In this document: in pieces, positions 57,851-64,000 of the stretch
Layout of the letters: every line of letters starts with the position of its first letter
Numbering within the stretch: the stretch's first letter is position 1
Assembly: GCA_036674765.1 (NCBI GenBank)
Contig: JARVKI010000057.1
Coordinates: 124,001 to 188,000, forward strand
Length of the DNA stretch: 64,000 bases
Source: Seiridium cupressi
Lineage: Eukaryota; Ascomycota; Sordariomycetes; Amphisphaeriales; Sporocadaceae
Reading direction: 5' to 3'
Translations under genes and position numbers: made by a program
The notes under the pieces: model-generated
Databases searched by the model: none
Told to the model about the DNA's origin: nothing
The model's input: the letters and a program-made list of their open reading frames with translations, nothing else

Positions 57851-59025
57851 GACCAACAACGAGTCTTACAAGGGCAAGACCAAGCTCACTTGTAAGCCAT
57901 AAATGGGCGTAGACTTGGCTCGTACTGAGTACACGATAAATCTGAGGGTTACCTAGATTCCGTGCGAGTCTTATTGTATTTCGCGACAAATACCTCTCGA
58001 AACATCTCATTTAATTTCATAGCCTGATGTCTTACCGGAGAAGAGACGGCTCACATTACTCATTCGGTGCGAGAAGACCGCGACATAGAACCATGGTGAA
58101 GGTGCTATGCCTCGTATACCAATATGTGACAGTCTGAAGAAGCACCACCGATTCGTAGAATGTTGTTCCGGCGTTCCCGGTACCAAACGGTTGATTGTCT
58201 CGTGCAGCCTGGTGATACTTGAAGTCGTAAGCTCGAGCCAAGTGCTTCCGATCGTAAACTCTATATAGCCCCTCGGGAGCTTGGTGCAGTGGTTGCAGCA
58301 CCTGGTTTACCCCGCACTAGCAGAATCTGCTACTAGCGAGGGGAACCCTTATTACATCTACCAGTGTGTAGCGGCTTAAAAGTGCAAAAATAGCCCGCGC
58401 CACCTACCTCTCGGGGTGAATTCAGCAATACAGCCGTAGCGCATCGTGACGATTATAACCCCTATGAATGTAACAGCGGCAATTGCGCCGTAACGATTAT
58501 ATCGTGATGAATTTATTGAATCGACGTTGTTTATAATGGACGATTTGGTCAAAGAATTTTTTTTTTTTTAAATCAATTTATTTTTTTTGGCGGTCGCAGT
58601 CGTCGCGGTTACAATCGTGGCGATGCAATCGTTACGGCTGCTTCCCAGCTAGATTTACCCTGTGAGAGGTGGTATGGGTTAATTGTGATATGGACAAATT
58701 TAGATGTTTACACTTTTGAGACAGTTTGCATACATAGGTAGTACAGCGATCGCCTACCCAGATTCTGCACGTAGCCTTCGGACTTGTATCTCCCGAGACC
58801 TTAACCTAATTGGAGCCAGGAGGAAGTCACGGAAAACTGCACACTTCCCCACTTACATGTAGCTTAATCCATCGGTGGCTTCCATGCACGTGAGTTGGCG
58901 TTTTAGCGCGTTTGCTACCTAAAACCACTGAACCCGCGACACTCACCTCCCACCAGCATTTGTTCCCACTTTGATTCGCAGCAGAGGATGACTGCGTGCC
59001 GCCAAGTCTCCAAAAGCCAGCAAAC
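57851..59025. other. Intergenic region, 1.2 kb
   Basis: This is a divergent promoter region between the Clr5 gene and Nbs1. It includes the inverted-repeat zone at 58487-58638 and a T-rich run at about 58558-58571. The frame 58056-58301 (minus) has no recognisable domain. Confidence 0.5.
58487..58638. repeat. Imperfect inverted repeat zone with CGATTRTAACC motifs
   Basis: GCCGTAACGATT (58487-58498) is exactly inverted as AATCGTTACGGC (58627-58638), and the match extends inward with two mismatches. Related words CGATTATAACC (near 58450) and CGGTTACAATCG (near 58607) also occur. This may be the remains of a small palindromic mobile element. Confidence 0.5.
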
Positions 59026-61599
59026 ATGTGGCTGTTGGAGCATGAAGGCGACGCCTTTCGAGGTAACTGAACCTGTGTCTCTCTAGTTGTCTCAGCTCAC
59101 GCCCGGCTAACCAAACTACTGCAGGCAAGCGACTCTGGTTGCGACCTGGAAAGCGCTACCTCTTTGGACGCACCGTCGCCGAACGTGGGTCTCCAGTTCC
59201 GATGCGTCACATGGCTCACATACTGAACTACCAACAGCTGGGATGTTGGCCATCGATGGCGAAAAGTCCAATTCTGTTTCTCGAAAACACATTATAATTG
59301 AGGTCGACCCGGTCCGTCGGAGCGATTCGGTGCGCTGCCATGTTCATATACGTCCTGCGGTTACGTTGCTGACAGGTCCAAGCAAAACTTATCGAGTCGG
59401 TCGAAAGTCACCATCGAGGATCTCAAATCAAAACTCGGGACAGTCATCAACGGCCAGAGGATCAAGGGTGCGAAACATGTCATCGCATGCGAAACAAACG
59501 AGCTGAAGCTGGGCAGCATGGCCGGGTTTAGGATAACATGGAAGCCTATTGTTCTGAGCTTTTCCTTCACCAGAAAAGAATTAGATGCCGGCGCCGAGAC
59601 GAAGCTGCAAGATAATCTTGAACAGCTTGATATCAAATTCATTGCCACCTACGATACCCAGGCCACGACACATGTGGTCAACAAAAGGCGGAATACCTCC
59701 AAGGGGCTGCAGGCACTGGTCAATGGCGTGTACATCGTGGATGATGGCTTCATCGCCACTATCATCGCTTCTTCAAGAATCGAGAAGGGTGGAGATGGCG
59801 TCGAGAAGAGTGCGCTCGAGGGCGATTTCGACGCCAACTGGCCCGAACCATTGAAGTTTTTGCCGGCGCCAGGCAATGAGCCTGTGCAGAGGCCTGCCGA
59901 AGCCTTTGCACCCAATCAGGCAAGACGCGAAATGTTCGAGGGCTATACGTTCATTTTCTATGAACCGAAGCAACACGAAAGCCTGCTCGGCCCCATTACA
60001 GACGGCAAGGGAAAAGCTCTATACAAAGAGGTCATCCCGCACGAGACCCAGATTGATGATTTCATCCGATACGTCAAATCTGTTGCTGGTGAAAAGGGAT
60101 TGGGTGAGTTTGAAGATGGGAGCGAAGGTAAAGGCGTTGTTGTAGTCCGATACGTACCAGCCGATAGTTGGTACGAAGAGTTCTACACGGCCGTTTCACT
60201 TCGTCTGGATCATCGACTCATTGACCAGAAAGACTTCCTTGATGCCATCTTGGTCTGCGATGCATCCGGACTGAGGAGGCCCCTCGAAGTTGAAACACCA
60301 GCTGCTACGCAGAACGGACCGAGTCCTTCTGGACAACGTATGCAAGTGGATAACGAGCGAGCGCCGACACTGGCACCACGTTCCCAAGCGAGCGCACCCC
60401 GGCGGCCCGTTCGGACAACACGAAAAAGGTTCAAAGGGTTTGTTGTCGATAGCGACTCGGATGGGGACGGTAATGGAGATATAGCAATGCTAGAGGATGC
60501 TCCAGTGGATCAACCTCGATCAGCAATAGGTGAATCATCGCAAGAAGGGCTCTTTGTTTCGCAAAATGCGAACTCCCAGGAGCCGGACACAACAATTCAA
60601 GCAGCCCAGCGCTCGGAACGGAAGCGACCTGCGGAGCAAGATTTCGAGGAAGACTTCGCGCCAACAGCGGCTCAGCTCAAGCGCCGTCGTATAGCGGCAG
60701 GAGAAGAACCAATTCCCCGCCGACCCACGCCTGAAACCCAGCAACAAGCCCAACCCGAGACATCAAAAGGAGGAAAGGGTGGCAAAGGCAAGAGCCCCAA
60801 GGTGAAAAAGGAGATAGACGTGCTCGAAGTAGCACGCCAGAACCGCGAGGAAACCGAAGCACGAGCTCGGGCAGAGCGTGAGCATTTAGAAGCAGATGCC
60901 GAAGGGCTTGATCTAGCCGAGATTCGTCGTCTTCACATTGAAGAACCAATGCAGCTTCGATCGGACACGGCCTCAACACGAACCCGAGAGCAGGATATAG
61001 CAAACGGTCGGTGGGACCCGGCCTGGAATGGTCGAAAGAACTTCAAAAAATTCCGTCAGCGGGGCGCTGTTGAAGCTGCGAGAGCGCCGCAAAGAATTAT
61101 TGTTGCTCTCGAGGAGGTCAGGACTCGGACTGGTGGCATTGGTGACGATTACTGGCTCGAGGATGAGACAACGCAAAAACGGAAGAAGAAGAGCCAACGG
61201 AACTCCCAGGAACAAATCCGTGGCACCACTGGTTCGTCCTCTAGACGGGCAAGGCACGGTGATGCTGGCTCTGGTGTCGAAGATGAAGCTATGGATGAGT
61301 CCAACACAAACAACCACGCTCCACACGGAGGAGTTGAAGAAGAGGACGATGACGATGATATGGTCTATTCGGCTACCCGGAAACGCACCACAAAGGCGGC
61401 ATCTACACAGCAAGATTCATCCCGTTCACAGCGCACAACGCAGAAATCGCAGCCATCAAGAAGTACGGTGAAGAGGCCAGCTCCGAACCCTCCAGAGAAA
61501 GAACAGTCCGCCAAAAGGTTGAAGCATTTCAGTCTACCAGATAGTGATGATGACGATGAGAGCGAAGACGAGTTGAGGTTCAAGTTCAAACGGCGATGA
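59026..61599 (+). CDS. nbs1: DNA double-strand-break repair protein Nbs1 (MRN complex subunit)
   Basis: Nuclear partner of Mre11 and Rad50; it senses double-strand breaks and recruits checkpoint kinases. Exons 59026-59062, 59125-59184, 59238-59329 and 59383-61599 give 801 residues. The N-terminal FHA domain spans about 1-105: MWLLEHEGDAFRGKRLWLRP, KRYLFGRTVAE, then NSVSRKHIIIEV and LGTVINGQRIKG. Two BRCT-like regions follow, at about 119-195 (FSFTRKEL to GVYIVDDGFI) and about 245-345 (YTFIFYEPKQHESLLGPITD). The rest is charged and Ser/Gln-rich, with a late acidic DDDDMVYSATRKR. The C-terminus ends FKFKRR. The start is fixed by the conserved MWLLE opening. The third intron border is uncertain: 59330 is the donor used here and 59310 an alternative. 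Confidence 0.88.
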
Positions 61600-62307
61600 A
61601 CGCGCTAGACAGACTCCATTCATGAAGCTGGTCATTGCCGACCTCTTTTTGGTATTATATAGCTTCCAATTGCGGCGACAGGCTGAAAGATTGATGATGG
61701 TGGCCCGTCACCAAAATCATCTAGACTGATCTATAGACAGTAATACCAACTGAGGTGGCGACCCCATCACTCTCGTCAACTACATCCCGTTGCATCATAC
61801 CCACCACACCTGCGAAGCAATTTAATAGAAATGATTAGACTTGAACTGGGTGCATAAGCGATGTCCAGGCCGCTCTATGTAGCCTCGTTACCGGACAAGG
61901 GTATCTATCTAGCTTGTTCTATGACGTCTAACAATGCAGGCCGTATCTCGCTCACTCTATTTTGGCCTCTATGTTTGAGGTAAATTATTCCATCGCCGCC
62001 GTGTGGAGTGCTCTTTCGTAGCACTTTCCACGATCGAACTGGTTCCACCTGCAAGCCAAAAGATGACAGCTCAGAAGAAGCAGCAGGCAGTTAGCAGCCG
62101 GAGTCTCGATACTCCTTGCGAGAATAGATGGGCAGGCGTTGCACTCATCTAACATGGCCGATGACGAGCCTATTCGAGAAGACTTACCTCTGTTTCTTCC
62201 AACGAGAGGCAAGACATCACCAGTCCACGAGCCTGGCGCACACGGCGTGCAACAAACATCACCATGTGGCACGGGTGACCTTGCAAGGTTCCTGCAACAC
62301 GGGTCCT
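61600..62307. other. Convergent intergenic spacer
   Basis: This holds the 3' flanks of Nbs1 (plus) and of the cytochrome b5-like gene (minus). Nothing else is seen. Confidence 0.5.
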
Positions 62308-63315
62308 TCAGTCCATCTCGTCCATTTTCCCGTTCCCTGCTTCTTCTCCTTCCTCAACCAGCATCCCAATCAAACTGGTCGCCAGCATGCTCTCGTAGTT
62401 GACCCAGGGATGAATTTCCCCGAACAACTTCGTCCCATCCCTTCCTGCGCACCTCATTAACTCCGGCTCTCCACCTGGGTGGAATGGCAAATAAGGCGTT
62501 ATGTTGTACACCCGCCCGCCAAGCGCGGTCCACGCATCCTTCCCCTTGCGCCCGGTCATTTTCTTGAGCATTGAGGGAGTCACCTTGAGGTAGGGCGTGC
62601 CCGCAGCCAGGTTGCGCAAGTCGGATGTAGGCGAGTTCGCCAGGCGCGCCCAGTCGAGCGGCGAGTGGCCAGGCTCAAGGATCACTTTTCGTGACGGCTT
62701 CGAAGGCTTACTAGAGTGTGTCAGAGGCGGCGCGAGGGTTGAGGTACCGGGCTGGCGCGCAGCAGAGGCGAGGCTGTTTGGCCGGCTGTTGCGCGCCGGA
62801 GCCGGGGAGAGGAGCGAAGAGGTGTTGTTGACGCCGTTCAGTCTTGGTGGTCGAGGTGGCGGCGGCATGAGCGTAGAGGGTGAGGCGACCGGTGCACTTG
62901 AGAGCTTCGGGATGGAAATCGAGGCGGCATCGCTTGTGCGCGCGATCGCCGCCGCTGAAGCCGGAGGAGAAGCAGAAAGCGAGAAAGATGGCACAGCCCC
63001 AGATGATGTGGTGGCATTGGCTTTTGGTGTTGTTTGTGGCGATGTCTCCTCTATGTTGTTGCTTTGGAGGGCCAGCTTCGGCGTCTCTGCGCGATCTGAT
63101 CTCGACTGCGAGCCAAACGAAGGCTTCGATGTAGGTAAGGCATTACCATCAGTGCTTTCGTCGGTAGACGATTCCGGCGTCTGCGTAGTCGACGACTGCT
63201 CGATTTGAGGTTTGCCTCGCCAGAGCGCAAGGAGCGTCTCCATGAGGGGCAACGATCGGCCCAATATAATCCAGACGATAACCGCAAGAACGAGCGACAA
63301 GCCCAATAACGCCAT
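62308..63315 (-). CDS. Membrane-anchored cytochrome b5-like protein (Irc21-like)
   Basis: 335 residues, intronless in this model. One N-terminal membrane anchor (GLSLVLAVIVWIILGRSLPL) is followed by a long Ser/Pro/Ala-rich, probably disordered linker of about 200 residues. A C-terminal cytochrome b5 heme-binding domain follows: VTPSMLKKMTGRKGKDAWTA, LGGRVYNITPYLPFHPGG and GTKLFGEIHPWVNYESMLAT. The two heme-ligand histidines are those of PFHPGG and EIHPWVN. The variant HPGG and VNYE context is that of the Irc21 / Ncb5or-type b5 domains rather than microsomal cytochrome b5. It probably sits in the endoplasmic reticulum and donates electrons to a lipid- or sterol-modifying enzyme. The start was taken at 63315; the frame remains open to 63438 and a short upstream exon cannot be excluded. 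Confidence 0.85.
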   Translation of the reverse strand: MALLGLSLVLAVIVWIILGRSLPLMETLLALWRGKPQIEQSSTTQTPESSTDESTDGNALPTSKPSFGSQSRSDRAETPKLALQSNNIEETSPQTTPKANATTSSGAVPSFSLSASPPASAAAIARTSDAASISIPKLSSAPVASPSTLMPPPPRPPRLNGVNNTSSLLSPAPARNSRPNSLASAARQPGTSTLAPPLTHSSKPSKPSRKVILEPGHSPLDWARLANSPTSDLRNLAAGTPYLKVTPSMLKKMTGRKGKDAWTALGGRVYNITPYLPFHPGGEPELMRCAGRDGTKLFGEIHPWVNYESMLATSLIGMLVEEGEEAGNGKMDEMD

Positions 63316-64000
63316 TCCAGATAATGCGCGGGTTTGTGGAAGCTGCTCGCGAACAATACCGTACTCTCCCGAGCACAAGTTTGGCGGGTGGAGTTTGCGC
63401 TGGCAGTGTTCTAATTTAGGTGCGATTTGATATTGCAAATCCCACTATTGACTAATGTATCCAGGTGGTGATTAGCAACGGTTCAGCTAGAGTGCCTAAC
63501 AGATTAGTGAGCCGCACATGTGGATGATACCTGACATGAAGCAACGTGCGATGCCGGTCAACACGGCATTAAGCTGCCCGCCAGCTGTTCACCTGGGCTG
63601 GATTGCATACCTACATGCACTCTTTTAGAGTGCAACCAGTATTGGCCGGGGTGGTGTATCGAATGTAATCGGATGAACACGCTACAGCACTGCGACGCGA
63701 GATCAGCCCTATATTGCAGGTGCTAAGTCTCGCTGCTCATGGTTCAGTGCCGCCCCCAGCTATGACGCGCGAACTGACATTGGGCTTGGGGATTCGCAGC
63801 TGGGATTAGGTACTTGTACGGACTAACCCAATAGCTGGGCAGGGCAAGGCAAGGCGGCCACGGCCGTGAGCTGCGGGGAAACGTGCTAGGGCTACAATGT
63901 ACCTGGTGCTGGCTTAGCAAAATGCGGTGTACTCTATGTACACTACGTATATGCGTGCCTTGTATCGTGCATGCATGAATAAACAATCTCAAACAACAGA
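63316..64000. other. Right-edge intergenic region
   Basis: Promoter side of the cytochrome b5-like gene up to the window edge. No gene is recognised. Confidence 0.5.

Noticed and set aside
59243..59506. 87-residue frame over the start of Nbs1
   Set aside because: It reads through an intron; the spliced model restores the FHA domain and joins the long downstream frame.

Overview
The window is nuclear DNA of a filamentous ascomycete (Pezizomycotina). The genes are protein coding, most are split by short GT-AG introns of about 45-175 bases, and several families are typical of this group: HET-domain proteins, a Clr5-domain protein, DUF1776, fructosyl-amino-acid oxidase and a GH31 alpha-glucosidase. 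I cannot name a genus. I saw no rRNA, tRNA or CRISPR array. Splice models were built by hand; each was checked for GT/GC-AG borders, reading phase and continuity of family motifs.

Region 0-8.4 kb: a quinone oxidoreductase cut by the left edge (minus), the ubiquitin receptor Dsk2 (plus), a metallo-beta-lactamase-fold protein (minus), an amidase (plus) and a methyltransferase (plus). Region 8.4-12.1 kb is a gene-poor stretch with an A-rich octamer array. Region 12.1-18 kb: a seven-exon secreted Thr/Val-repeat protein, a DUF1776 protein and, convergent to it, the polyadenylation factor Yth1. Region 19-29.3 kb: a secreted GH31 alpha-glucosidase, a decayed amidase, a Thr-rich single-pass membrane protein, a four-pass MARVEL-like protein and a small two-exon DUF7709-like gene.

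Region 30-35.2 kb: a nine-exon sugar transporter and a twelve-exon UNC93-like transporter, convergent. Region 36-47.3 kb: an intact fructosyl-amino-acid oxidase, a glutathione transferase with two nonsense codons, a secreted aspartic protease, a HET-domain gene broken by one base, and an intronless flavin-dependent monooxygenase.

Region 47.3-58.9 kb looks like an accessory island. Genes are sparse (a small membrane protein, a zinc-finger-like protein, a HET-like protein, a Clr5-domain protein) and lie among repeat structures: a solo LTR with a 5-base target duplication, a 155-base element with interrupted inverted ends, a possible 387-base inverted-repeat element, and several hairpins. Region 59-63.3 kb returns to conserved genes: the DNA-repair protein Nbs1 and a membrane-anchored cytochrome b5-like protein.

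There is no obvious single biosynthetic cluster. The most notable themes are gene decay (amidase, GST, HET) beside intact conserved genes, and a mobile-element-rich block holding incompatibility-type genes.
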